A stretch of 64,000 bases of DNA from Chloroflexota bacterium (GTDB lineage Bacteria > Chloroflexota > Limnocylindria > Limnocylindrales > CSP1-4): assembly GCA_021786265.1 (NCBI GenBank), contig JAJYNP010000142.1:104345-168344 (forward strand). Direction: 5' to 3'. Positions 28,237 through 37,188 of this stretch are shown here, in pieces (position 1 is the first letter of the stretch; every line of letters starts with the position of its first letter). Below the pieces are notes generated by a model. That model was not told the DNA's origin. It saw nothing but the letters and a program-made list of their open reading frames with translations, and did no database searches. The position numbers and the translations under genes were made by a program.

Positions 28237-29301
28237 GTGGCGCGCCGAAAGGACCGCGAACCCGGACCGCTCGACGCACGGGCGCAGGCGATCCTGCGGA
28301 CCATCATCGAGGAATACGTCGTGACGGCGACGCCCGTCGGCAGCCACGCGCTCGTGGAGCGGTACGGGCTGGGCATCAGCTCGGCGACCGTGCGCAACAT
28401 CATGGCGGAACTGGAGCGCGCCGGCTACCTTTCCCAGCCCCACACCAGCGCCGGCCGGACGCCCACGGACGCCGGCTATCGCCTGTACGTCACGTCGATC
28501 GAGGACGGGGTCGACCTGGCCCCCGTGGAGCAGCTGATGATCCGGCACCAGTTCGGGCAGGTGGAGTTCACCTCCGAACAGTGGTTCCGCCTCGCGGCGG
28601 CGACGCTCGCCGCAGTCACGCGGGAGGCCGGGCTCGCCACGCCGGCCAAGCCCGCGACCGCCCGCCTGCGCCGCGTGGACCTGGTGCAGGGCGGGGACCG
28701 GATCGCTGCGCTCGTCCTGGTCCTGGCCGAGGGGGCGGTCAAGCAGTGCCTCCTCCAGCTCGGCGAGCGCGTCGAGCAGACTGGCCTGGACAGTGCGGCT
28801 CGGCGGCTCAACGAGACGCTGGCGGGGCGGACCACCCTGCAGGTCGAGGCGGCCGTGGCCGGCCTGCCGGTCGAGACGCCCGAGCAGCGTCTCGTGCTCC
28901 AGGCGGCGTTGCGCGCGCTCAGGGTGATGCAGGAGTTCGACGCGGCATCGGTCGAGGACCTGGTCAGCGAGGGACTGCTGAACGTGCTTGCCGCTCCCGA
29001 GTTCTCGGAATCCGAGAAGGTGCGGCGCGTGTTCGGCGCGCTGCAGGACCGCGAGTATCTCGGTCGCCTCGTCAACCGGGTCGCCGCGCGGAGCGACGTC
29101 CAGGTCTTCATCGGCAGCGAGAACGAGGTCGAGGAGATGCGGGACGTCAGTCTCGTCGTCGCTTCCTACGGGCGCCCCGGGCGCGCGGTCGGCCTGATCG
29201 GCGTGCTCGGGCCGACGCGGATGCCATATCCGCACGCGATCAGCAGCGTCCGCTACGTCAGCGGGCTCATGAACGAACTGGTGGACCACTTCTACGCATG
29301 A
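28237..29301 (+). CDS. hrcA: Heat-shock transcriptional repressor HrcA
   Basis: HrcA represses chaperone genes by binding CIRCE and loses activity when GroEL is titrated. The N-terminal winged helix reads LDARAQAILRTIIEEYVVTA, SSATVRNIMAELERAGYLSQ and PHTSAGRTPTDAGYR, all diagnostic. A GAF-like middle region and conserved C-terminal IGPEN-like segment (FIGSENEVEEM, GVLGPTRMPYPHAISSVRYV) follow. GTG 28237 has GAGGGA 6 bases upstream and is preferred (354 aa). An in-frame ATG at 28207 would add ten residues. A perfect CIRCE lies upstream. Confidence 0.96.
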   Translation: MARRKDREPGPLDARAQAILRTIIEEYVVTATPVGSHALVERYGLGISSATVRNIMAELERAGYLSQPHTSAGRTPTDAGYRLYVTSIEDGVDLAPVEQLMIRHQFGQVEFTSEQWFRLAAATLAAVTREAGLATPAKPATARLRRVDLVQGGDRIAALVLVLAEGAVKQCLLQLGERVEQTGLDSAARRLNETLAGRTTLQVEAAVAGLPVETPEQRLVLQAALRALRVMQEFDAASVEDLVSEGLLNVLAAPEFSESEKVRRVFGALQDREYLGRLVNRVAARSDVQVFIGSENEVEEMRDVSLVVASYGRPGRAVGLIGVLGPTRMPYPHAISSVRYVSGLMNELVDHFYA

Positions 29302-29942
29302 CCGAACGACATCACGACGGCGGCGCTCGGCGTCCCATCCACGTGCCCGGCACACCTCGTGCCAACGGCGACGGGACCGCTTCCCCGGCAGAGCAGGACA
29401 CCGGGACGGACCAGCAACCCGCGCCCGGGGACGCCGCGGCAGAGATCGAGGCGCTCCGCGCCGAGCTGGAGACGGCGCGGCAGGAGGCCGGTGAGCTGCG
29501 CGCCGCGTGGCAGCGCAGCGCGGCTGATTTCCAGAACTACCGGCGACGCAGCGAGCAGGAGCGCGAGGCCACCCTCGGGCTGGCCAGCGAGTCGCTCATC
29601 CGCAAGCTGCTGGCCGTCGTCGACGACTTCGACCGTGCCCTCGAGGCCATGCCGGCCGCGCCCGAGCAGTCGGGGTGGGTCGAGGGCGTGTGGCTCGTCG
29701 AGCGCAAGCTGCGTGCCCTGCTCGAGTCGGAGGGCCTCACCCCGATCGAGTCGATCGGGAGGCCGTTCGACCCGCGCGAGCACGAGGCCGTCGTGCACCA
29801 GGACACCGACGAGGCTCCCGATGGGACCGTCATCGCGGAGCTGCAGCGTGGCTACCGGCTGCGGGATCGCGTGTTGCGCCCCGCCCTGGTGGCCGTCGCC
29901 AACAACGCTGGCGGGCAGGAAAGGCCCGGAGGAGAGCACTGA
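29298..29942 (+). CDS. grpE: Nucleotide exchange factor GrpE
   Basis: This 214-residue GrpE releases ADP from DnaK. A disordered N-terminus of about 45 residues is followed by a long coiled coil (AAEIEALRAELETARQEAGE and ADFQNYRRRSEQER). The beta-domain follows (LLAVVDDFDRALEAMP, FDPREHEAVVHQ and ELQRGYRLRDRVLRPALVAV), all matching the family. The start ATG overlaps the hrcA stop. It sits between hrcA and dnaK in the CIRCE operon. Confidence 0.96.
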   Translation: MTERHHDGGARRPIHVPGTPRANGDGTASPAEQDTGTDQQPAPGDAAAEIEALRAELETARQEAGELRAAWQRSAADFQNYRRRSEQEREATLGLASESLIRKLLAVVDDFDRALEAMPAAPEQSGWVEGVWLVERKLRALLESEGLTPIESIGRPFDPREHEAVVHQDTDEAPDGTVIAELQRGYRLRDRVLRPALVAVANNAGGQERPGGEH

Positions 29943-29945
29943 CCC

Positions 29946-31874
29946 ATGGGCAAGATCATCGGAATCGACCTCGGCACGACCAACTCGGTCGTCGCGGTGA
30001 TGGAGGGTGGCGAGCCGACCGTCATCCCGAGCGCCGAGGGCGGACGGACGGTGCCGTCGGTCGTCGCGTTCACCAGGACCGCCGAGCGGCTCGTGGGCCA
30101 GCTGGCGAAGCGCCAGGCCATCACCAACCCCGCCAACACGGTCTACTCGATCAAGCGCTTCATGGGGCGGCGCTGGGATGACCCGGAGGTCCAGCGGTCC
30201 AAGGGCCTCGTGCCGTACAAGGTCGAGCGCGACGCCAAGAGCGACGGCATCAAGGTGCTGCTGGCGGACGGCACCGGCTACACGCCGCCCGAGATCAGCG
30301 CGATGATCCTGCAGAAGTTGAAGGCGGACGCCGAGGCGTACCTGGGCGAGAAGATCACCGAGGCGGTGATCACCGTCCCGGCCTACTTCGACGACACCCA
30401 GCGCCAGGCGACCAAGGACGCGGGCCGGATCGCCGGGCTCGACGTGAAGCGGATCATCAACGAGCCCACGGCCTCCGCCCTCGCCTACGGCCTGGACAAG
30501 AAGGCCGACGAGAAGATCGCGGTCTACGACCTGGGCGGCGGCACGTTCGACATCTCGATCCTCGAGCTGGGCGACGGCGTCTTCGAGGTCAAGTCGACCA
30601 ACGGCGACACCCACCTGGGCGGTGACGACTTCGACCAGCGCGTCATCGACTGGCTGCTGGCGGAGTTCAAGAAGGCCCAGGGGATCGACCTGCGGGCCGA
30701 CCAGCAGGCGATGCAGCGTCTCAAGGAGGCGGCCGAGAAGGCCAAGATCGAGCTGTCGACCACGCTGCAGACCGAGATCAACCTGCCCTACATCACCGCC
30801 GACCAGACCGGCCCCAAGCACCTGGTGGTGCCGCTGACGCGCGCCAAGCTCGAGGACCTCGTGCACGATCTGGTCGACCAGACCAGGGGCCCGGTCCAGC
30901 AGGCGTTGCGCGACGCCGGACTCAAGCCGTCCGAGATCGACGAGGTGATCCTGGTCGGCGGGCAGACGCGCATGCCGGCCGTGGTCGAAGCGGTCAAGCA
31001 GATGTTCGGCGGCAAGGAGCCGCACAAGGGCGTCAACCCGGACGAGGTGGTCGCGGTGGGCGCGGCGATCCAGGCGGGCGTGCTGGGTGGCGAGGTCAAG
31101 GACGTGCTCCTCCTCGACGTCACGCCGCTGTCCCTGGGCATCGAGACCCTCGGCGGCGTCATGAGCCGCCTGATCGATCGCAATACCACCATCCCCACCT
31201 CGAAGAGCCAGGTCTTCTCCACGGCCAGCGACAACCAGCCGCAGGTGGAGATCCACGTCCTGCAGGGCGAGCGCGAGATGGCGTCCGACAACAAGACGCT
31301 GGGCACGTTCATCCTCGACGGGATCCCGCTCGCTCCGCGCGGCGTGCCCCAGATCGAGGTGACGTTCGACATCGACGCGAACGGGATCCTCGACGTGCGG
31401 GCCAAGGACCGCGCCACCGGCCGGGAGCGCGAGGTGCGCATCACGGCGTCGTCCATGCTGTCCAAGGACGACGTGGACCGCATGGTCCGCGACGCCTCCG
31501 ACCATGCCGAGGAGGACCGCAAGCGGCGCGAGGAGATCGAGACGCGCAACCAGGCCGACACGCTGGCGTTCCAGGCGGAGCGCACGCTGCGCGACCTGGG
31601 CGACAAGGTCTCGGCCGACGACCGGGCGGCCACCGAGCGTGCCGTCGAGGCGGTGCGCGAGGCGCTGAAGGGCAACGACCCCGACGCGATCCGCTCACGC
31701 GCGCAGGAGCTGGCGACCCAGCTGCAGAAGGTCGGGACGGCGGCCTACCAGCAGGCCGGGCCGACGCCGGCCGCGGGCGGTGACGGGACCGGTGGTGAGG
31801 GGGCCGCCGCCGGCGAGGCCGGCAAGGGCGGCGGAGAGGACGAGGCCGTGGAGGGCGAGTACAAGGAGGTCTGA
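29946..31874 (+). CDS. dnaK: Chaperone DnaK (Hsp70)
   Basis: This 642-residue Hsp70 has the ATPase motifs [11 protein letters not shown] (residues 5-15), [32 protein letters not shown] and [16 protein letters not shown]. The hydrophobic [14 protein letters not shown] linker and the substrate-binding domain follow, ending in a Gly/Ala-rich tail with an acidic EGEYKEV end. It lies 3 bases after grpE and is co-regulated by CIRCE. dnaJ is not next to it but lies 5.3 kb downstream. Confidence 0.98.
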   Translation: MGKIIGIDLGTTNSVVAVMEGGEPTVIPSAEGGRTVPSVVAFTRTAERLVGQLAKRQAITNPANTVYSIKRFMGRRWDDPEVQRSKGLVPYKVERDAKSDGIKVLLADGTGYTPPEISAMILQKLKADAEAYLGEKITEAVITVPAYFDDTQRQATKDAGRIAGLDVKRIINEPTASALAYGLDKKADEKIAVYDLGGGTFDISILELGDGVFEVKSTNGDTHLGGDDFDQRVIDWLLAEFKKAQGIDLRADQQAMQRLKEAAEKAKIELSTTLQTEINLPYITADQTGPKHLVVPLTRAKLEDLVHDLVDQTRGPVQQALRDAGLKPSEIDEVILVGGQTRMPAVVEAVKQMFGGKEPHKGVNPDEVVAVGAAIQAGVLGGEVKDVLLLDVTPLSLGIETLGGVMSRLIDRNTTIPTSKSQVFSTASDNQPQVEIHVLQGEREMASDNKTLGTFILDGIPLAPRGVPQIEVTFDIDANGILDVRAKDRATGREREVRITASSMLSKDDVDRMVRDASDHAEEDRKRREEIETRNQADTLAFQAERTLRDLGDKVSADDRAATERAVEAVREALKGNDPDAIRSRAQELATQLQKVGTAAYQQAGPTPAAGGDGTGGEGAAAGEAGKGGGEDEAVEGEYKEV

Positions 31875-31923
31875 CGCAGAGAGGGGTCCTGCCCGGAGGT
31901 CGGCCGCCCGCCTCCCTTGACGC

Positions 31924-32178
31924 TCAGCGCTCCGCGCTCAGCCCGTTCAGCGGCAGATCCGCGTACTCATCCGCGACCTCGGCCACGGGTCGGCCCCCGA
32001 TCCGCCGGATCGCGTCGAACAGGTGCGGACCGAACACGATCGGGATCCAGGCGGCGCCGAAGAGCGCCTGCAGCACGAGCGTGGGATGGACCGGCCGCAG
32101 GGTACCGCGCGCCACGCGCTCCTCGAACCAGTCGACCAGGAACGGGGCGCCGCGGCCGACGATCTCCTGGACCACCAT
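31924..32178 (-). pseudogene. Truncated TetR-family regulator (C-terminal domain only)
   Basis: An 84-residue minus-strand frame reads VVQEIVGRGAPFLVDWFEER, GTLRPVHPTLVLQALFG and so on, the ligand/dimerisation domain pattern of TetR regulators. No helix-turn-helix can be found upstream: the preceding 108 bases are intergenic and then the divergent ABC gene begins. The gene therefore seems to have lost its N-terminal DNA-binding half. TetR genes often sit divergently next to ABC-2 exporters, so this is probably the decayed former regulator of the adjacent transporter. It could alternatively be an independent small protein. Confidence 0.55.
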
Positions 32179-32286
32179 GTACGGTAAAGTCGAGGTCGGG
32201 ATCGAGGCCGAAGGCCGTCCGGGCACATGCCGCCCGGGCCGGCGGACCCGGGCCGGCCTCGGCGATGGACGACCGAGGGGGACCGG

Positions 32287-33126
32287 ATGGCGAACATGGC
32301 GGCGGGGCACGGCGGCGACACCGGCAAACCCGTGCCCGCCATCGAGGGGCACAGCCTGGTCAAGACGTTCGGGCCGATCCGTGCCGTCGACGGCGTGGAT
32401 GTCTCTCTCCAGCCCGGCCGCATCTACGGCCTCCTGGGCCCCAATGGATCGGGCAAGACCACGCTGATCAGGCTGCTGGTCGGGCTCGCGCGGCCCACCG
32501 CCGGCGAGGCACGGCTGCTCGGCCATCGCGTGCCGTCGCGCGAGATGCTCGCCCGCGTCGGCTACATGACGCAGGCGGACGGGATCTACCCCGAGCTGTC
32601 GGTGTGGGAGAACATCCGGTTCTTCGCCGGCCTGTACGGGTCGTTCGACCGGCCCAGGCTCGTCGAGACGCTGCGCGTGGTCGACCTGGCCGACCGGCTC
32701 GACACGCCCGCAATCCAGCTGTCGGGGGGGATGCGCCGCCGGCTCTCGCTCGCCTGCGCGCTGGTCCACCAGCCCCCGATCCTCGTGCTCGACGAGCCCA
32801 CGGTGGGGATCGATCCGGCGCTGCGGGTGCAGTTCTGGCAGCACTTCCATGCCCTTGCCGCGGCCGGCGCGACGCTGCTCGTGACGAGCCACGTGATGGA
32901 CGAGGCGGACCGCTGCGACGAGCTGCTGTTCATCAGGGCCGGCAGGATCTTTGCCCACGGCACCGGCGGGGAGCTCCGCCGGCGTGCCGGCACCGACAAT
33001 CTCGAGGAGGCGTTCCTGCGCTTCTCTGGCAACGGCGCCGGGGATCCCGTGCCACCGTCGGCCCCGTCGGCCCCGTCGGCCCCGTCGAGCCCGGCGACCC
33101 CGGCGCAACCGGGGGGCGCGGCATGA
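32287..33126 (+). CDS. ABC-2 exporter, ATP-binding protein
   Basis: This 279-residue ATPase carries Walker A GPNGSGKTT, Q-loop YMTQADGIYPELSVWENI, signature LSGGMRRRLSLA, Walker B ILVLDEPTVGIDP and H-loop TSHVMDEADR. This is typical of DrrA/CcmA-like drug or polyketide exporters. The C-terminus ends in a Pro/Ser/Ala tail with 9-bp DNA repeats (GCCCCGTCG). Start ATG 32287 has GAGGGGGACC upstream. It is coupled with the permease by ATGA and lies opposite a truncated TetR gene. The exported substrate cannot be inferred. Confidence 0.93.
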   Translation: MANMAAGHGGDTGKPVPAIEGHSLVKTFGPIRAVDGVDVSLQPGRIYGLLGPNGSGKTTLIRLLVGLARPTAGEARLLGHRVPSREMLARVGYMTQADGIYPELSVWENIRFFAGLYGSFDRPRLVETLRVVDLADRLDTPAIQLSGGMRRRLSLACALVHQPPILVLDEPTVGIDPALRVQFWQHFHALAAAGATLLVTSHVMDEADRCDELLFIRAGRIFAHGTGGELRRRAGTDNLEEAFLRFSGNGAGDPVPPSAPSAPSAPSSPATPAQPGGAA

Positions 33127-34316
33127 ACCCGCGCCGCGTCCTGGCCGTCATCCGCCGCATCGTCGCCCAGTTCCGGCGGGACCGGCGGACCCTCGCGCTG
33201 ATCTTCGTGGTGCCGATCGTGATCTCGGCATTGCTCGGCTGGGTGATCCGGGACCAGCAGGCCACGCCGGTGCGGCTCGGAATCGTGAACCAGGCTGGCC
33301 CCGTCGGGCAGCGGATCGCCGACGCCATCATCGCGACGCGGGGGCAGTCGCGCGGGTCGGCGGGGTCGCGCGCGGCGCCGATCGACGTCCCCACCTCGAC
33401 CATCGACGAGTCCACCGCGCGGTCGGAGCTCGCGAACGACCGGCTCGACGTGGCGCTGATCATCCCGTCCGACGCGGCCGCCGGCATCGCGTCCGGTCAG
33501 GGCGTCCACCTCATCGTGATGACGCAGGGCGCGAACGCCCCCACCGAAGGCGGCCAGGTGGCGCAGGTCCAGCAGCTGCTGGCGACCGCCATCGCGTCGG
33601 CCGTGCCGGGCTCGCCGGGAATGCCGCAGATCGCCCACGAGACCGTGTTCGGCGCGCCCAACTCGGACGCGTTCGACGCCCTGTCTCCGTTCTTCATCGG
33701 GTTCTTCGTCTACTTCCTGGTCTTCATCCTGACGGGCATCAGCTTCCTGCGCGAACGGGTCGGTGGGACCCTGGAGCGGCTCCTCGCCACCCCGGTCACG
33801 AAGGGCGAGATCGTGCTGGGCTACACGCTCGGGTTCGGGATCTTCGCCACGCTCCAGGTGATCGTGCTGATGGCCTTCACGCTCATGAAGGTCGACGTGC
33901 CCGCGATCGGCCCGCTCGGGGCGTTCTCGATCGGCCTGGCGGTGCCGAGCCTCGGAAGCCCGCTGCTGGCGTTCCTGATCGCGATCCTGCTGGCGATCGG
34001 GGCGGTGAGCCTGGGCATCTTCATCTCGACCTTTGCCCGCACGGAGTTCCAGATCCTCCAGTTCATCCCGATCGTGATCGTCCCCCAGGGCCTGCTCTCC
34101 GGGATCTTCTGGCGGATCGATACACTGCCGGCGCTGCTCCAGCCGGTGGCCCGCGTGCTGCCGCTGACCTACGCGGCCGACGGGCTGCGCGAGGTGATGA
34201 TCCAGGGGCGCGACCTGTCCGCGCCGGGCGTGCAGCTGGACCTGGGGGTCCTGGTGGCGACCGCATTGCTGTTCGTGGTGCTGGCGGCGGCGACGATCCG
34301 TCGCGAGGTGGCGTGA
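33123..34316 (+). CDS. ABC-2 exporter, permease
   Basis: This 397-residue ABC-2 permease (YhhJ/DrrB-like) has a first helix at about 24-42, a large extracytoplasmic domain of about 150 residues, and five C-terminal helices (PFFIGFFVYFLVFILTGISF and following). The conserved RERVGGTLERLLATPVTKGE coupling segment is present, as is QGLLSGIFWRIDTLP near the end. It pairs with the ATPase just upstream, its start overlapping that stop. Such pairs export hydrophobic compounds; no specific substrate is indicated. Confidence 0.93.
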   Translation: MNPRRVLAVIRRIVAQFRRDRRTLALIFVVPIVISALLGWVIRDQQATPVRLGIVNQAGPVGQRIADAIIATRGQSRGSAGSRAAPIDVPTSTIDESTARSELANDRLDVALIIPSDAAAGIASGQGVHLIVMTQGANAPTEGGQVAQVQQLLATAIASAVPGSPGMPQIAHETVFGAPNSDAFDALSPFFIGFFVYFLVFILTGISFLRERVGGTLERLLATPVTKGEIVLGYTLGFGIFATLQVIVLMAFTLMKVDVPAIGPLGAFSIGLAVPSLGSPLLAFLIAILLAIGAVSLGIFISTFARTEFQILQFIPIVIVPQGLLSGIFWRIDTLPALLQPVARVLPLTYAADGLREVMIQGRDLSAPGVQLDLGVLVATALLFVVLAAATIRREVA

Positions 34317-34353
34317 TCGGCTCTCCCCGGGCCCGCGGCAGTGACCGCCGGCG

Positions 34354-35817
34354 TCAGGCGCGACCCACCGCGCGCCGCAGCCGTGCCCGCAGCGCCCGTC
34401 CGTGCCGGCGAGGGCCGGCGACCACCAGCGCGAGGCCCCAGACTGCCACGGCCAGCATCACGAGCCCGTACACCGGCCAGTACGTCCCGAGCCGGTCCAC
34501 GCTGATGCCGCCGAGCTCGATCGGCAGGATGCCGCCCAGCGGGTAGGCGACCGCGAGGACCCCGAAGATCGACCCGAAGTTGACGCCGCCGAACACGTCG
34601 CTGAACGCCGCCGAGCGCACCGCGATGGTGGCGCCCATCCCGAAGCCGTGGAGGACGACGCCGGCGACGGCCACCTCCGCGGTGGCGCCGGTGGCAGCGA
34701 ACGCGGCGGTCGACCCGATCGCGACGATGAGCAGCGCGGCCAACCCCACCGAGCGCCGACCGAGCCGGTCGGAGAGCGCGCCGCCCACCAGCTGCCCGGC
34801 GATGTAGGAGACCGACTCGATCGCGAGCCCCTGCGCGGCCAGCGCCTCTGGCACGCCCTGCCGGGTCGCGTGGGGAAGGAAGGTCTGGAACACGCCCTCG
34901 TCCATCGCGCCGATCGCGACCGCACCCACGAACAGGATCCAGAACCGGGCGGTGCGGAGGGTCCGGCGGAGGGCATCCGGACGGCCCTGGTCACCGGACG
35001 GCGCCACCTCGCGCGCCGCGCCAACGGCCCCGGGGGCGGACGTCTCGTGCAGGCCGGATGCCTCCGGCGCCGGGTGGTCGCCTGTATGCGCTGCTCGAGT
35101 GCCGCTCTCGGCCGTCTCCGGGCCACGCGTCGCGCCCGCGTGCCGGGGGGCCCGCGCCGGGATCAGGATCGCGGGCCCGCTGGTCATCAGCCAGACGAAC
35201 GGCAGACCGGCGAGCGAGAGGACGCCGAACACGGCCAGGATCTCGCGCCAGCCGAGCCCCGGGATCGCCGGTGTCACGAGCGGCAGCGCGATCGCGACGC
35301 CGGCCCCCGGCCCCGCGTAGGCGATCCCGAGCGCCAGCCCGGTCATGCCCGCGTACCGCCGCGAGATCGCGGTGGTGGTGCCCACGAAGACCAGCTCGAG
35401 GCCGATCGCGAGCAGGATCCCGTAGGCGACCACGAGCAGCCCGACGTCGCTGGCGAGGACGGCGACCGCCCAGCCAGCGGCCATCAGCACCATCCCGGCC
35501 GCGAGCAGCCAGCGGTCCGCGATCACGTCGTAGGCGCGACCCAGCAGGGGGCTCGAGAGCCCGGTGACGAGCAGGAAGATCGTCCAGGGCGTCACGGCGA
35601 GCGTGCGGCTGATCCCGAACTCCGCCGCGTAGGCGACCGAGATGGGCGGGAAGCAGTACAGGCCGGCGTAGGCGATGGCCCCCACCACGAACGCGGCGAG
35701 GACCGGCAGCCAGAGCCGGGCGCGGGACCTGGGACCCGGCGGGGCCGCCGGTCGGCCCGGGACGGTTGCGGCGCGCGCGCCCACCCCTGGGCCCGTGGCG
35801 GTCGCCGCGCCGCTCAA
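34354..35817 (-). CDS. MFS transporter
   Basis: This major facilitator has about 12 helices in two halves: AIAYAGLYCFPPISVAYAAEF to IPGLGWREILAVFGVLSLAG, and RTARFWILFVGAVAIGAMDE onward. A charged loop of about 75 residues separates them. LVGGALSDRLGRRSVGLAAL is the conserved loop of the second half. The first half resembles monocarboxylate/OFA-type carriers. The start is uncertain. TTG 35817 overlaps the upstream gene's stop as TTGA, the arrangement used by many pairs here, and gives 487 residues; GTG 35784 gives 476. The substrate is unknown. Confidence 0.85.
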   Translation of the reverse strand: MSGAATATGPGVGARAATVPGRPAAPPGPRSRARLWLPVLAAFVVGAIAYAGLYCFPPISVAYAAEFGISRTLAVTPWTIFLLVTGLSSPLLGRAYDVIADRWLLAAGMVLMAAGWAVAVLASDVGLLVVAYGILLAIGLELVFVGTTTAISRRYAGMTGLALGIAYAGPGAGVAIALPLVTPAIPGLGWREILAVFGVLSLAGLPFVWLMTSGPAILIPARAPRHAGATRGPETAESGTRAAHTGDHPAPEASGLHETSAPGAVGAAREVAPSGDQGRPDALRRTLRTARFWILFVGAVAIGAMDEGVFQTFLPHATRQGVPEALAAQGLAIESVSYIAGQLVGGALSDRLGRRSVGLAALLIVAIGSTAAFAATGATAEVAVAGVVLHGFGMGATIAVRSAAFSDVFGGVNFGSIFGVLAVAYPLGGILPIELGGISVDRLGTYWPVYGLVMLAVAVWGLALVVAGPRRHGRALRARLRRAVGRA

Positions 35818-37103
35818 GCCGCGTGCCTGCGCAGCGCGCCCGCGAGCGCGCGCGCTGCGCGCGTCCGCGGCCACGTGACCGCCTCCGCCCCCGCGAACCG
35901 GCGATACGCGTCCAGGGCGGCGGCGAGGGCGGGCACGAGCCCGGGCTCGGCCAGCGGATCGAAGCCGGGTTCCCACCACGCGCCAAGGATCCGGACGCGC
36001 CGCGCGGCCCGGTCGATGCGCGGTTCGATCCGGCCGACCAGCCGATCCCCGAACAGCATAGGCAGCACGTAGTAGCCCCAGCGGCGCTTCGCAGGCGGGA
36101 CGTACACCTCCCACACATAGTCGAAGCCGAACAGCGAGCGGAGGAGGTCGCGGTCCCATGCCAGCGGGTCCAGCGGCGCCAGGAACGCGAGCCCGGAGGG
36201 CGGGTCGTCGGGCCAGGCATCCGGTGGCCCCGCCGCGACCTCCCGCTCGGCCTGCGCCAGGAGCCCCAGCTCGTCGGTCACCATGTACCGCATGCCGCGG
36301 ACGCCATCGACCCTGACCGGCGTCAGCTCTCCGAGATCGACCAGCTCCGCGATCATCTCCTCGCGGCTGTGTCCCGGGAAGCGCCCGGCCCCCGCCCGTG
36401 CCGGCGCCGTCCCGTGCCAGAGCTCCGCGCTGCCGGTGCCGCCCAGCAGGCCGTGGCCACGGAAGCGCGACAGCAGCCGGTGCCGCACCTGCTCCGCCTC
36501 GGGCACGCGCTGCTCGAGCAGCGTGGACGGATACAGCCGCTCGACCAGGTCGTAGAACCGGCGGTTCCCGTCGCGGCGAGCGAGGCCGAGGACCCCGGCC
36601 TCCGAGAGTGCCTCCAGCACCGCGCGCATGCGGCTCGTGGGCCCCCAGTACCAGTCGATGGCCTGCTCGCGGTCGAAGTCGAGCGACGACAGCGGGCCCT
36701 CGGCGCGGATCCGCGCGAGCACGCCGTCCACCGCGTCCGGATGCTCGGCGAAGATGCCCCCCTCGTGGAGCAGGGCATGCCGGTCCCACGTGTGGCGGTA
36801 CCAGGGCAGCTCGCGCGAAGGCAGGATGCTCAGCCCCTTGTTGAGCGCCTCGAACAGCAGGCGGCGCCGGTACAGCAGGTCGTCGGTCCAGGCCGGCCGG
36901 TAGCCCGTGATGCGCGCGTGGAGCACGAGATCGTGGTTGCGACCGGCCACCGCCAGCGGGTCGAACTGGAGGGATCCGAGGCGGTCGACGACGGCCAGCA
37001 CGCTCTCCGGCTCGGCCGGGAGCCCGCGCGGCGGCGCCAGAAAGTGGCGCAGGACGAGAAAGCGGCACGCGACGGGGGCGGCAACCGCGAGGGGATCGGG
37101 CAC
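35814..37103 (-). CDS. Winged-helix YcaQ-like DNA glycosylase family protein
   Basis: This protein of about 429 residues belongs to the YcaQ/AlkX-like winged-helix family (DUF1006), linked to interstrand-crosslink unhooking. Typical segments are GSLQFDPLAVAGRNHDLVLHARI, split here as LGSLQFDPL and NHDLVLHAR. Others are PWYRHTWDRH, FDYVWEVYVPPAKRRWGYYV and LPMLFGDRLVGRIEPR with the family's QxD/Q-type catalytic neighbourhood nearby. The start is probably GTG 37103: a -10-like TACCAT ends 6 bases before it and there is no ribosome-binding site, suggesting a leaderless message. It diverges from dnaJ across about 85 bases. Confidence 0.85.
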   Translation of the reverse strand: MPDPLAVAAPVACRFLVLRHFLAPPRGLPAEPESVLAVVDRLGSLQFDPLAVAGRNHDLVLHARITGYRPAWTDDLLYRRRLLFEALNKGLSILPSRELPWYRHTWDRHALLHEGGIFAEHPDAVDGVLARIRAEGPLSSLDFDREQAIDWYWGPTSRMRAVLEALSEAGVLGLARRDGNRRFYDLVERLYPSTLLEQRVPEAEQVRHRLLSRFRGHGLLGGTGSAELWHGTAPARAGAGRFPGHSREEMIAELVDLGELTPVRVDGVRGMRYMVTDELGLLAQAEREVAAGPPDAWPDDPPSGLAFLAPLDPLAWDRDLLRSLFGFDYVWEVYVPPAKRRWGYYVLPMLFGDRLVGRIEPRIDRAARRVRILGAWWEPGFDPLAEPGLVPALAAALDAYRRFAGAEAVTWPRTRAARALAGALRRHAA

Positions 37104-37109
37104 CCGAGG

Positions 37110-37115
37110 ATGGTA
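37110..37115 (-). promoter_or_regulatory. -10 box of the ycaQ-like gene
   Basis: TACCAT on the minus strand ends 6 bases before the proposed GTG start, so transcription would begin at or next to the start codon. Confidence 0.45.
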
Positions 37116-37173
37116 GCGCCCGGGCCGATGCACGGCGGGCGGGGCCACCGGCGGTCTCGCCGGCCCGCTTCCA

Positions 37174-37179
37174 TATACT
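37174..37179 (+). promoter_or_regulatory. -10 box of dnaJ
   Basis: TATACT ends 9 bases before the dnaJ ATG. No ribosome-binding site or CIRCE is seen in between, suggesting a leaderless transcript not controlled by HrcA. Confidence 0.55.
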
Positions 37180-37188
37180 TGCCTGCGC

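Noticed and set aside
32179..32286. Missing N-terminal half of the TetR gene in another frame
   Set aside because: All minus-strand frames in the 108 bases before the ABC gene were read and no helix-turn-helix is present.
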